Assembly (NCBI GenBank): GCA_018907035.1
Contig: JACCIC010000134.1
Coordinates: 894,001 to 958,000 of the forward strand
Length of the DNA: 64,000 nucleotides
Direction: 5' to 3'
Source of the DNA: Sycobia sp. Sy_11
Taxonomy: Eukaryota > Arthropoda > Insecta > Hymenoptera > Epichrysomallidae
The position numbers and the translations under genes were made by a program. The first letter of the stretch is position 1; each line of letters opens with the position of its first letter. The notes below the pieces were generated by a model. That model was given only the letters and a program-made list of their open reading frames with translations. It ran no database searches and was not told the origin of the DNA. Below are positions 36,701 through 49,610 of this stretch, one piece after another.

Positions 36701-38440
36701 TATGGATTGTGGGAGGGGGTGGGGCACCTTGGGATATCCTAGTAAAAAATATGGGCATACGGAGAATTTTCAATTTTTGCCAATTCGAGACATTTTTCCA
36801 GGTAAGCAAGCTACCTTCGAATGGAACATATTTCTGTATAGACATTCGGAAAATTTGAAAAACGAAAATCCAATCCAGCCTTCCGTGACATAGTCGTGCG
36901 AAAGAAGACGCCAAGATCGAATAAAAGATATATTACGTAAATACAAGCGTAGGAAGATAAGAAAGGACGATTGTGGTAACATCGTACAATGTTAATAAAT
37001 CAATATTGAAAATATTCTTGAATTTTCTGAAAAACTAAACTGAATTTTTCTCGTAACATTTAAAAAAATCTTATGGTTATAATTGACATTAACACATTTT
37101 CTACTTCTAAGTCAAATCCCAATCTAAACTTTGGGACTTTACACTACTACGAAATGTTGTTCTGTCAAGACGTGTGCATATTTCTAATTATATCCACAAA
37201 TAGACAAACGTACTTGAAAAATGGGAAATATACTGATAAACTTGTGAAAAACTCCGGTAGGTAGATAAACATGAATTTTTATTAATGCACAATATTTATC
37301 GTGGAGAAACATATAGTAGTAATCGCTACAACGAATATCAAATCTAGAAGTAGAAAATACGAGAAATGATATGATTTATATTTAATAATTAAGAAAAAAC
37401 AAATGTAAGAAAAAGGCACGAAGAAAAGAAATAAAATAGGTATTTTGCAATAATAATAAATAATGAGAAAATTGAAACTAGAGCTATGACAAATTTGGGT
37501 TTAAGGCACTCATAGTCGTAACTGAAATAAATCGTTAATTATTTACAAATACATTGAGAGAGGAGTGAGAGTGCGAGAGAATGAGAAGGAAGATAATTTG
37601 GATTGAAAATGTGCTATTAACTTGGCTAGAATTACTGAAAACTGCTCGCTGCTCTATTGCTGACCCCTGATTTTCGATCAGGTGTTTGTGGTACAGCCAG
37701 AGGAGAAATGACGGACTGACTTAAAACAACCAAATTAATAGATTCAAAGGAGGAATGGGGGAGTAAATAAATGGTTACCACTTTGGAAATATATTGAATA
37801 TAAAAAGAAACTGTGCTAAAATGTAATATATAATATTCAAGAATAGTACGAAAACAAGTATGATTTTTTACATGTGAATTATATTTATTAGGCTCTATGA
37901 AGTTGGTAGTAGAAGATATACATATAAATTGTTTTATCTTGTAATAGTTTTTAAAAATTATTCTGATATTAATAAGACTTATGCAAATATAAATTATGCT
38001 GTTGGAGTTCTCTATAGAAAAATATTCTTCAAAACGAATATTTGATTGGCTTAATTACTGAGTTGTAAGAATCCATAAACGAATTTTAATTCATAATTGC
38101 AAATATTTATCTTATTATATTAAATAAGTAAGTATGAATTGTATGCATCAGCCCCAAAATTAAAAGCCATTTAAAAAGTATGATATTGATCGAAATAGTA
38201 AGCTAGTCGTTTATTCAAACTTTTATTATTCTTTATCAAGTTTCGTCAAATCATATTTTTACCGGTTTAAGTATTATCATTAAAGAACTTTTTGATTAAC
38301 ATGAACGCTATCATAAATTATAATCCATTCTATTAGATATAATAAAACATTGTTATACTTATTTCGAGGTTCAGCTTCGAGAATTCTCCAGTTTGAATAA
38401 TATACTCATTCGGGAAATTCATTGGCAATTGAACCCTACT
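36700..38440. other. AT-rich DNA, nothing recognised
   Basis: Only short frames without motifs. Confidence 0.5.
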
Positions 38441-38999
38441 CTATTGTTAGTTAAAACTATAACCCGAAACTGATAGATTGCTGCGCGACTTTTTTAACGA
38501 AACGCGCGAAAAGTGGTTATAATCCCCTCTTAAGCCCTCTCCTGCTCCTCTATCATCCTCCAACTTCAAAAGACCTTTGCGGCAGGCTGCGTCTAATTTA
38601 CCGGCATAAATCAAGCGTACAATGTCCGAAACCGAAGTTGAAGAGCTCATTTAGGGGGAACGCGCGTAATTTTAACGACCGCGCTCGCGCTCCCGTGCGG
38701 CAATCCACGGGACCGACCGCGGGTGGCGCGCCAGCCGACGCGCCACACAGTTCTCCAAACTTCGTCCATTATTATACGAGCATTCGCGGGCGGCGGCAAA
38801 TGAGTACTTACTCGGCGCTTTCGCCGAGCCGTTTTTCCCGAGATTATAAGCGTTTTTAACTGGTCCAGTTATTGTTGGTTGTTATTTTTAAGCGAGGCAA
38901 TCGCACACCGTTGGCTCTTATCGTCGCCAAGTTCCGATGGGGGCATCTTTTCCACGTCTGCTGATTGTATAAAAACTTTGAGAGGGACAGATATAGAGT

Positions 39000-39063
<64 letters not shown>

Positions 39064-39065
39064 TA
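38440..39065. other. GC-rich island followed by (GA)n tract
   Basis: CpG-rich core at about 38640-38840 with several short self-complementary GC words, then a long GA tract at about 39004-39056. No coding evidence. Confidence 0.5.
39004..39056. repeat. (GA)n microsatellite
   Basis: About 26 GA units ending in a short G run. Confidence 0.95.
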
Positions 39066-39530
39066 GTATTGAAGAGATTGGACGATTATATTTATATATG
39101 CAGCTATGAAGAAAGATCAAATTATTCATCCCGTAGTGTATTTTATTTCATAATACTGCACAATCTGAAAGGCACAGAATAATTATTAGAATAGTGAATT
39201 AGTATAGTGGACTTTAGAACGATATCATTGAGAAAATATTTTGATAAGTTGCATAATACTAATTGGATTTTTAAAATTATTATTGTTATTATTCCAACTA
39301 GGTTCGTGATTAAATTTATAAATTGTAATTAAACTTTTATCTTAAAAAATCGATGTAAAATTTGAATGCCTAGTGACGTGTAATATTTACATAAATTTTC
39401 ATAATATCGCCTCACAACTAAAATTAAAATGAATTTGACCATTTCAAGCTTTTCTTGAAATCATCAAGAAGATCTGAAACTTTTTTTTGAACAGATTTTT
39501 CGGTTTAGAATCAATAATCGACTACCACCG
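39066..39530. other. AT-rich DNA, nothing recognised
   Basis: No ORF or repeat of note. Confidence 0.5.
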
Positions 39531-40080
39531 TTTATTCTTATAGAGTATCACTACAGAGATGGAAAGCCGGTAGTATCGAGAGTTTAAAACCAAATGCAGC
39601 ATATTACAGCGTTAACGAAAGAGTGTAACGTTATTCCGAAGAAGACGGTTATACGCACTTCAAAAACCATCCCAGTCCCGTCCTCGAAAGCTCGTTGATT
39701 TTTCATTGTGCTGCTTTAGCGAGTCGAATAATTGTTTAAATACGCCGGATCGTAACTTTGTCCACGATAAACTTGCCCAATAACAAAGTCCCCCACGATT
39801 GCCGCGTAAAAATGCGCGCGCGCCGGCGCGGAGTCGGCCTGTCTTCCCTGTGGGCCCACGCCGCGAAAATGTTTGCCCTTCGGAACTGAAAACTTGATGA
39901 GCCCTCTCGTAAAACCTTCGAATATAGTGAATCGCTGTAATAATTTCAAAGTCCCAGGCACACTGACTGCGAGTTTTATTATTATCGCCTGCACGGTGGC
40001 AAATGAACGGCGAATCTGCGAGCCGAATCTCGCGAAATCTTGCCCGAGCACTTTTAAAGCAGAAAAGTAAATCTTGAAAA
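39530..40080. other. GC-rich noncoding island
   Basis: A compact block of balanced composition in AT-rich DNA. The 111-codon minus-strand and 65-codon plus-strand frames overlap each other and match nothing recognisable. Motifs such as TTTATTATTATCG would suit homeodomain or GATA binding, but this is only suggestive. Confidence 0.4.
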
Positions 40081-41000
40081 TTTGGCCAATTAAAGTTTTT
40101 CCAGTGTTGATATTTTTGTGAATTAAAAATATATGATGGTTACATTAGAAATGTTGAAACTTTGCAAATTAGAATAAAACCGAATACATTTTTATGAGTA
40201 AGTGAAATTCAACAAGTTATCATGAAATATTTTATTCATCTTATATAATCACAGATATTAGTAATGAAATAATTTTACAATATTTAAATAGCTGAAAATT
40301 AAAAGAATAATGATTGTTTATCCACAGTTATAGACTAATTGTAAGGATTTAAAATATTCTTCAAGGGTAAGAGTAGGCAATGTGAACTTATTTCACTGGT
40401 AATGAGGTATATGTTGATAAGAATTAATACACCATACACTGTTTATCGAAAAAATAGTGCAACGGGGTTCTAGTAAAACAGAGAGTAATTACAAATTTGG
40501 TATTGCAAAAATGGTAATATGATTTTTTGATAATCGTCAAAATTGAAAAAAAAGTAGTGAGCACACTTAGATGCAATTAATTTTCAAAAAATTATGTGAC
40601 AAAATATTGATAATATTTTCATGCTAAAATCATGATAAAAAATTGATCGATAATTGATAAAGCATATATTTAACCATAAATTTATCATTCATATAGGAAA
40701 CTTGGCTACTGAAGCGTCAAACAAACGAATTCTCAATTCGATTATAAATATGGCTGATAATAAGATCAATGAACTAACGATTAACAAAATAATAAAAGAC
40801 ACCATTTGATCATTGGAATCTTCAAATGATAGAAATTTAAATAATATGTATATAAGAAGATTATCGTCATAAAGCTCCATATGTTCTTAGTTTATAAGAT
40901 GGAAAGAATCAAGCTCTACTTTACATAATTTTGATTTTTTACCGAGGAAAAGGTTGGCAAATACAATTTCAAAGATTGCAAAAACTACGCTAATTCCAGT
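40080..41000. other. AT-rich DNA, nothing recognised
   Basis: No gene or repeat recognised. Confidence 0.5.
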
Positions 41001-41234
41001 TAAAAATCTTATCTACGACAGTTCTGATTTTATTCATTGCCCTCGCGCCAGAAGAAACAAACTTTTCGATAAATATAATCCAATAAATTCGCGGCGTTGA
41101 AAGTACAGTCAAAGTTTTCCAATAACTTTCTCTGCCCGGCATCTATTTACGCCCCCTCCCTTCCTGTGCAGTTTATGTGACGACTGGGCGCGGAATTCCC
41201 TTTACGCGCGTCACTCTGTCAATTTTCTCATTCC

Positions 41235-41286
<52 letters not shown>

Positions 41287-41636
41287 AGTTGGCAGTTGCG
41301 ATGATGTGACACGTTTGAAGAAAAAGCTTCAACACAGTCCAGATGTTTTTAGCTTTATTTGTATCTTTCTATCCGCCGCCCTCGTATTCAATGCGATGTC
41401 CGCAAATGTGACTTATTTTTCCTCCGCGAAGTTTATTTTTCCGGTCGCCTAAGTAGTTTTTGGATTGCCCGCCATTTTCAGCTTCCTTCCGTTACCTTCT
41501 GTCACTTCTTTGCTCATCCCTTCTTTGGACGGCTTTCTTGCGAGAAATGAAAAGTTGCTTGGGAAGACAGCGAGCGGCAAACATGCTTTCGGACGTTTCT
41601 AACTGTGACTTTGTCGACATGGAATATAATATAACT
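41000..41636. other. GC-richer block around a (TA)n tract
   Basis: TA tract at about 41238-41284 with GC-richer sequence on both sides. Frames at 41359-41642 lack motifs. Confidence 0.45.
41238..41284. repeat. (TA)n microsatellite
   Basis: About 23 TA units. Confidence 0.95.
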
Positions 41637-41670
41637 GCTTAAAGCATATAATGTTATATATGCTTTAAGC
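41637..41670. repeat. Perfect 14-bp stem hairpin
   Basis: GCTTAAAGCATATA and its exact complement flank a six-base loop (ATGTTA). Too short for a typical pre-miRNA and of unknown role. Confidence 0.9.
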
Positions 41671-42230
41671 AAGTGTATAAAAAGTTTGAAGTTAAATATT
41701 GATATTGATTATTAAATAGTAATGAAATATTTTTTTTTTATATTTTTTGACAGATTTATACATATTTCATGCAAACAGAATTTTTGCTTACTGATTCAGA
41801 AAATGGCTCAGAGTTTAATAAAAGTACTTATTTAGCTCTTCTGAAAATAGAAGGAGGAATCCTTTATTATTTGAAAAAAACGATCATTTTTTATAGGTGA
41901 AATTTGTAAACTTTCTCTTCTAGTTTTATATTCTATATGTTTAGGTTTGCCAGACACGATGTGCAATGCTGAAAGACTCCTTCAATGTATTAAACAGACG
42001 CTTCAATAAGTTAAATAGTATAGATTATTTATTCTTTTTTATTTTCCAGTGATTAAACTATATATTTAGATAATAATCGTATAGTATTTTTCATATTTGT
42101 CCAGATTAGAATGAACATTAACAATCCGAAAATACAATAGGTTCCCCTCGAAAATACAATATACCAATCAAGGAAATCAAAAAATTCAAATAAACTACTT
42201 TGATAACACGATAATTTATACCTCTAAACT
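41671..42230. other. AT-rich DNA, nothing recognised
   Basis: No ORF or repeat of note. Confidence 0.5.
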
Positions 42231-42603
42231 GCAACCCTCTGCGCATGACAAAAAAAAATTTTAATTCCCCTGGAGCAACTATAAGGCAGATACTAATTTA
42301 AACCCTCCGCTCCCAGACGATCTCTCCCACCCTTTCAGCCCCATCTCGCATGCAGTAAACCGCATTTTTCCACAGCCTTGTGAATTATTACCGCACCTCC
42401 CACCCCTTCCATTGAACAAAACAAAAAAAAAAAAAAAAAACAAAAAGAAAACCGAGCTTTATCGCAATTAGCATCGGACTCCGGTGCAAATGCGCTTTCG
42501 GCCATTCGTGGTTCGCTATACCGTACCCAGCTTCATTGCAAGCAAACGCTTGCCGCGCGAAGATAGCGAGCGAGCGCGGTCAGGGGTCGCACGGCTGCTT
42601 CCC

Positions 42604-42661
<58 letters not shown>

Positions 42662-43140
42662 TATATTTGTGTCCGCGAGAGTTCGCGCGCAAAGTTTTCT
42701 AATTACCCCGGGCTGTTATATGCGCCTCGAGCGTAATTGTAAGCGTATGCGCCCGCGGCTCCCGCACGTGTGTTTATTTCCACGTATACGTACAATATAC
42801 GCGACCGCGCGTTCTTTAGCTTCGTCATACGTAGCGGTCGGCAGATATGATTTGTGGGCAGAGCCCCCCACCGTCGCTGGAGCGGTCTCGCAATTCCTGG
42901 GTAACGATGCGAGTTTATATAGTATATAGTGCAGAGTACAGTACATCAAAGGATGTGATAATGAGAAAGGGGGAAATCGGTGATGATAATTATATATAGC
43001 AGCTGTTTGGTGCTCTAGCTCGGTTTCGCCACCAAGTTCGGTGTAAAGTTGAAGTAGTTTATATTTACAAGAAAATATTTGAAATGACACCTGGTTCGTT
43101 TCACTATGATTTTCTGATGATCTTACGGCTGCTCGCTCAG
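42230..43140. other. GC-rich noncoding island with poly-A and (TA)n tracts
   Basis: Contains an A-rich run (about 42419-42450), a TA tract (about 42607-42657) and CpG-rich sequence on both sides. Frames on both strands overlap without domains. Confidence 0.5.
42607..42657. repeat. (TA)n microsatellite
   Basis: About 25 TA units within GC-rich flanks. Confidence 0.95.
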
Positions 43141-43980
43141 TCGTGTTAGCGTCAAAGGTAAATGGAAAATGCTGAACTGCAGTGTGACACGACGAATATC
43201 TGAATAACTGTATTATTTACCTGCAGAATTGCAATGCGAAGGTTCTCTATGCGGGTGAAGATTCACTACGAGATCGATAGTTGGGAGCCACTGGGGGTTA
43301 ATGACGCGAAAAGTCTGGTTAATTATGTACTCCTACTTAAGCGTTACAATGGAGTAATCTGAAAGTTTCTCGTATCAATTGTTACATTTTCGACTTTTGT
43401 AAATAGCTTTTATTATTTCTATTATATCAAGTTTATCTACAGCATTTTACTCTCATTAATATGGTGTAGCGGTTTCCAATTATTACGATCGATTTTCCGA
43501 TTATTAATTACGCAATGTTCGGCTTTTCGTGCCGTAGGGTTAGTTTGATTTATCGATACTAGCTGTTCATTAAAACGCATAGCGAAAAAGTTAAGTCAAT
43601 TTGCAAATATTAAGTCCGGTGAAAATCGTAAAAAGCATCATATGTACATTGTTTTCTTGAATTGCTCTTGACGAGGATAATAATAATAATAATAATAATA
43701 CTTTCCGAAGAAATGAAAATGTTAGGCAATGAGGGTATAACGAATGTATACGGCGAACGCATAAATATTATTAATCTCATCGGGAAAAAATCCTTTTTAA
43801 GACGAAGCACTTGAGCTGTGTGAAATTATTAATTTACGTTAATGGCAACCGGCAGAAAGTTAGTAGGTACTTTAGGCGTGACATATTAATAAATATTTTA
43901 TTATTACTCATCGAAATCCTGGTCGTTATTTTGTCAAGCACTGACATTGCTTTTAACGTTCTATCTAGCTTGTCGCATCT
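43140..43980. other. AT-rich DNA with (AAT)n tract
   Basis: Trinucleotide AAT/ATA repeat at about 43677-43700. No gene recognised. Confidence 0.5.
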
Positions 43981-45030
43981 TCTGGTTTCACGCCCTGGGA
44001 TGGCAATAAAACTCCACCCCTCCTCTCCCTCGCCAAAGTAACCGCAATTCTTTTTTGTTTTTTGGGTCTTTGTAGATGATAAGTTATTCCAGGTCAATTT
44101 TGTTCAGTACCGCAGAATAATCGCAGTAACAGTGAAAAACTGTCTCGATCCCAGCCAATCGACAATATCCTCCGCCGAAGCCACACGTCGTTATCCCCGT
44201 TTACACAGTAAAAAGACGTGTCGAAGGCGGCCAACCCCTGAGGATAATTTTGCTTTAATTAAAACATGGAAAATCTTTAGGTATCGATTTTTCTATCGAT
44301 CAAAAGTTAACATATCGTTAATCTTCACTTATGAAATTATGGTGAGAGTAATCCTTAAAAATCAATTAAACAATAGATTCAATGAAAAAAGTTTTGATAT
44401 TATTTATAATAGATAAGCATACGGCAGTTTAATCTCGAATCATTCATTTTCATCATCAACCGAAACCTCGCCCCTGTCCTCCCTTTCCAACATAAATTTC
44501 TGCCTTCGTTTCCTATAAAATTACACCCAGCCAAGCGAGAAATATTTCTCGCCTATATACCAAAAAAAAAGGGGAAAAAATGAAGGCGGGAGGTCGTCTC
44601 GAACCTATAAAACACGGTATGGAGGGCATATACCCTCGGCGATATCGGACGAGACTTTGAATATTATTTATCGAGGGCGGCAGGGAGGGATAGTGGGTTG
44701 GGTGGGCAGATTCGCCCGTTACCGTGCCGGAGAGATCGATCGCGCGCGAGGCTCTCGCACGTCGCGAACACGTGCCCCGGTGCGTTCCAAAAGGAGGGAG
44801 TGGGGGAGGAGAAGAGCGGAGGGATTTACGAGGACGGGTCCCTAACTCGGTCTCGGCGCGAGCCGAGAATTTAGCGGCGCGAAACTTTTCGATGGTCCTC
44901 GAATAATCGGTATATATAGCGCCTCGGCCTTGCATGTGGCTGTGCAATGAGACAGGGAGATAGAGAGATAGAGAAACGAAGAGTAGGAGGGAGACAGAGA
45001 GAGAAGGAGATCCAAGTGCATTGACCAACG
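43980..45030. other. GC-rich noncoding island
   Basis: The core at 44580-44930 is very CpG-rich and ends in a GA-rich stretch (about 44948-45006). A 171-codon minus-strand frame (44513-45028) is low in complexity and shares its DNA with open frames on the other strand, so it is not accepted as a gene. Confidence 0.45.
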
Positions 45031-45914
45031 TTTGGATTTATTTTGATTCAGAACTACGACACTAAGTTGCGACTTTCTATAATTTGCCGAAATTGGAAGT
45101 ACTTATGGCTATTTAGCTTTGAAATCAATATTATATTTAATCGCCTTTTCTGTATTATATCGTAATAGTTACATGAAAGAAACGCCTATTCGGAAATATT
45201 TTAAGTAATTACCTCAACTGTCGCTCGACCGAATTGTAGTATTATGCAAGATAGCGAGCTGACTGGGACTGAATGGTATGTCTTCGTAATAGTTCTGGAA
45301 GGGAAATTGAAATTTTTATTCTTAGAATTTTAAAAAACGGTTTATTTGAAATCGATATTCAATTAAAAGTTTTCCCATTGCCTTCGCCAAGTCGTTACTG
45401 TTCAGTGGAGATGAGAATGTTAACTAGGAATTAATAAGAATCGTTGGACAGTTTCATTAAGCAATTTGTCAATATTCTTTTAGTACATTAGAGTATTACG
45501 CATAAAATAATTATCACTATTTATAATTATTGAAATATATCGATTTATATAGAATGTAAATATTAGTTGAGTAAGATGGTTAGCATCAAACGTATGAAAA
45601 AATGTAAGTAATAGGATTTCATACAAAAAGGATACAGAAAATTCATTTATTTTATTTATTCAGCTGTAACAGAGTTTATTGGAAAAATATACATCGAGAA
45701 TAAATTTACTTCAGTCCTTTTTCTCATATAATTCATAGTATAAAAAGGAAATACGTTTCAAATATTCCGACTGACATACCAAATTAAAATATGAAAAGAA
45801 AAGTGAATCTAATAAATTAGTTCAAAGTTGGAGATTGCTTTTCGCCTCTTAAGTTTAATTAAATTTTACAATTTGATATGGAATAAAAATATATTCATTT
45901 ATCATAGTATAGTA

Positions 45915-45962
<48 letters not shown>

Positions 45963-46200
45963 CGTAATATAAGAGTCACGCATAAATATATATCTAAAGT
46001 TTCTGTTATATTATTTTCTGATATGTATAGAATTAAGCCTTTAGGAAAACTACTTTTAATTTTTCTTAATGTAAGCGATAAATTCTTTTCTTTAAAACAT
46101 TTCGAGTTGACATCCAACACAATATTTTAGAAAAACATTCCACTTGTGTAAAAATCCATAAATATTTCGTTCTGTTTCATGCTCTTAATCAAACAGATTA
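45031..46200. other. AT-rich DNA with (TA)n tract
   Basis: TA tract at about 45917-45960. The frames through it are repeat artefacts. Confidence 0.55.
45917..45960. repeat. (TA)n microsatellite
   Basis: About 22 TA units in AT-rich DNA. Confidence 0.95.
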
Positions 46201-46720
46201 TATAGGTTTCGCAAATCCAAGAGGTTTTCGACTCTCTTAGTTTCCAATTCTAAATGCTCCAACGCCTTACGTTTACCTCTCTTATAATACTATCTGCGGT
46301 ATCGCAATAAAATTCAGCTTGCTCACATGGAGCCACCGAGGCGGATCAGTTTTCTCGACGTCGATAATTCCTGAGTCTGAATGCACCGACCAAGCCCAAA
46401 CACACCAAGAATATTATTATCCGCACTGTCGAAAGGGTTTGTTCGTATATGTTTATACGAGAGAGCTATTGGAATCCTGGGGTTCAGCAGCTGCGAATTT
46501 CAACGCGCTGTTTCGATCCAAGTCATTGGGGATACGTCGCTTCTCACGCTGGCGGCGAAAGGTTTCGATCATCTATCAATGTCAGATGTGCAGGAAGCGC
46601 GACACGGACGTGGCGAGCGAGCTTTTTACATATTTGCGCTCCTGGCGGAAAGGGGAGGCTTCGTTTCTATATCTTGGATAACTATGGAGATTGAATTATA
46701 CTTTTTAATCATCTAGTGCG
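46200..46720. other. GC-richer block with overlapping frames
   Basis: Three overlapping plus-strand frames of 81-120 codons in all phases, none with a domain. Candidate noncoding or regulatory DNA. Confidence 0.4.
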
Positions 46721-48734
46721 GTGGATAGCTAGATGGACGTGCGAATTAACCGAGTGAGTAGAATTTTATCTCGACAAGGTCATATATTTTATAGGAAATT
46801 ATATTTAATGTGCATCTAGGTCAGTTATGCGAAGCTTTGGCATGGCATTGTATGAGAATAGGGTAAAAAGTATCCGGCGATATAGAGCAAAACATGTTTA
46901 GTTGTTTCTTTTTAACTTTATTTTTGAGCACAATCTCGACAATACCAATACAATGTGTCAAGATGAGACTGATTCTTTGTGACAAATGATTAAGAACTAA
47001 TATTTACTGTGCAAAATTAACTGATCAGCATTATAATTATAGTGCTATGAATAACGATCTCAAATCGATTTATCATAGGACTACCGAGATTGTCATATGC
47101 AGTTGTATGACCATATGACGTATCATGTTCTAAATCTAGTCCAGTAAAACCAGTCACGAATGATGTTTCCCAGATGTATCTGTTGAGACAAGTACTCTGG
47201 AGCATTTTATGGATTAAGTTTATAGCGGGCAGTCATAAACTATAATATAACTAAATATAATTGTACTCATATAAGTACAAACGTTGTTCGAGCGTCTCAA
47301 AAGTTTCGGTGGCTTTCCCATCAGGTTGGGACTAGCCACAGACAAAGCAAGTACATCGACCCCCCTCAGTTCTCTCTCTCTCTCTCTCTCTCTCTCGGTC
47401 TCTCTCTTTCTGTCTATTTCTTTTTGGAATTCTGATTTCGATAATTTATAGTGAAAAGAAACTTTTATAGAAGAACTTGTGAGAAGAGAGATTGAGTCCA
47501 TCTGGCATAAGCTCTGTATAGGACCTCCAATAAGATCGCGCTATTTACATATGCACGAGAGAGGCAGGTGGTCTTCCTTTATTTATAGCACTGTCACTGA
47601 AGAAAATATCGAATGAGCTGCAACAGCTTGAGTTTATACTCAATCATCTGGAATCACGTATTTTTGATTTCTCCTGATCAGTGCTCGAGGCATCGAGCGG
47701 TAGGAAGAGGTTTTACATTGTCTTCGACCGCCGCAGGCTTTAAAGTTACAATACCTAAATAATAAGTTATTGCTAGTGTAATTTAGATCCGCACGCTTCG
47801 ATTCTTATTTTTAAGTCTTATTGACGTTATATTTGTCAGTATATTGTGTGATATTGGCGTATCAGCGAGAGCAGAAATATTGTCCTTATAAAGAATCCGA
47901 TCAGCGCGGATCTCTGGGAGTGCTCCCGGTCGCATTTGTGACCCTTGGGTGGAGTTGCCGTTCGAAGCCGTGTCTGAGCCTTCGGAGCTGAGACGCAGAG
48001 TAGGAGGTATTCGTGAACCACCTCTTTTCACCTTTGCATCTCACGAACTACACGAGGGGATGGACCCGCGGATGCTCAATCCTATAGGTGTGCTCATCGC
48101 ATAGAAGTATTTCCAAATACAGTGCTAGTACGAGCTCTTTTCTATATAAGTTAGCGATATGTTATTTTTCTTTAATGCCAATATTGTTAGCAATAGTTGT
48201 TATTATTATTTTTATACATATAGCGATTCGATTAGTTCTAAGTATACATTACGTAATGAAAATTTAATTTTCTTATTAATTCTTAACTACTAATTTTTCT
48301 TCCAATAACTGAGTATAGGTTGTTCATGCCACAACCCTCTTCCCCTTTATTCCATACATAGAATGTAACATTTATAATTATTTTCCTATAGTTTTTTTTT
48401 ATGTATAGCCGAACACACATTTTCATCAGGGTCACAACAAAGTTCAATTCATTTTCATTGTTACATACAAACATATTTTTGTTTTAACACAATACAATGA
48501 TAAGAGGTATTTTGTATGTGCAGTAGCATTTTTATCCTATTGCAATTATTTCGAAATATATTTTGATGATAAATTTATTAATAATATAAGTATTGAAAGC
48601 CTAACCAATATTAACTTCGTTTGTAAATGAATACTATTCAAAAGAACTGTGAGCAGTCTAATGAAAGACAACTAGCTCTAATTAATTAACCAATAAAAAA
48701 TATATACTATATTTAAAATGTATTGATTTAAAAG
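46721..48734. other. Intergenic DNA with (CT)n tract and a GC-richer patch
   Basis: CT tract at about 47371-47397. A GC-richer block at 47770-48100 has minus-strand frames (82 and 61 codons, Ser/Thr-rich) that match nothing I recognise; it could be an old transposon fragment. The remainder is AT-rich. Confidence 0.4.
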
Positions 48735-49092
48735 TTTTATTTATTTATTTATTCTTTACCATGATTCTACATATTTTTCATTGCGGTTCTCATCAGTAAA
48801 GAGGGTCTTGTTGAACTCAGGGTTAGTTAATTACGAGTTCTTCATATTAGTGATTGAAACATACTTGAATTATTTAGATATTTTGTTAGAATGTTTACTG
48901 TTACTATTTATTTTTTGTTTATTTATTTATTCTTTAACCATGTTTCTACATATTTTTCGTTGCGGTTTTCATCAGTAATGAGGAGCTTGTTGAACTCAGG
49001 GTTAGTTAATTACGAGTTCTTCACATTACGGATTGAAACATCCTTGAGTTATTTAGATACTTTGTTCGTATTGTTTACTTTTACTATTTATT
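48735..49092. repeat. 179-bp tandem duplication
   Basis: Two head-to-tail copies (about 48735-48913 and 48914-49092) share CTACATATTTTTC, TTGCGGTT, CATCAGTAA, a GAACTCAGGGTTAGTTAATT block and ATTATTTAGATA-like sequence with scattered substitutions. Identity is roughly 85-90% by eye. It lies a few hundred bases upstream of the second IR promoter. The short frames crossing it are not gene-like. Confidence 0.85.
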
Positions 49093-49456
49093 AAATTTTT
49101 ATTTTACTACAGTCATATAAAAATAATTAAAATACCAAACGATTCTACTTTGAACAAACACAAAGCAACATATCAATTATCTTTTGATTTAAAATATCGA
49201 TCTATTAGTCTTACGATGGCTCGCCAGACTGAAGGACTAATTCGGTGGTCATTCAGCAAGTGCCCGTTTCGGCTGATTGACATAAGTTATAAAAATTGAT
49301 AAAGCTTTATTTACAAACACACCATAGATGTCCGTCCCTAATTAACACAACTCTTTGGGAGTATAAATAGAGCGAAACTAAATAACATAAAAAAATCAAT
49401 GTATTGATTCATTACTGAGCTGAAGTATAAATATTGTAAAATTATATTCAGTTTTT
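49093..49456. other. Upstream region of IR copy 2
   Basis: AT-rich apart from a small GC-richer patch at about 49210-49280. No gene seen. Confidence 0.5.
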
Positions 49457-49481
49457 TATAAATTTAAATTTAGTTATCAGT
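49457..49481 (+). promoter_or_regulatory. Core promoter of IR copy 2
   Basis: TATAAA at 49457-49462 and TATCAGTT with TCAGT at 49477-49481, about 132 bp before the ATG. The layout and spacing mirror the first IR, and the 5' flanks also share ATTCTGTAATAAATTGA, so the promoter was copied with the gene. Confidence 0.6.
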
Positions 49482-49610
49482 TTATTATATTGCTACAAAC
49501 GCAATCGTTTATCTGCTACAATTAATTCTTGGAAATATTATAATATTCTGTAATAAATTGAATATATAAGATTAATACAAGATTGTTAATACGTAATCAT
49601 TTAATTAAGA

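Noticed and set aside
44513..45028. 171-codon minus-strand frame
   Set aside because: Low-complexity start from a GA-rich stretch; opposing frames are open over the same bases and no motif is seen.
46319..46716. Three overlapping plus-strand frames of 81-120 codons
   Set aside because: All three phases are open at once and none has a recognisable domain.
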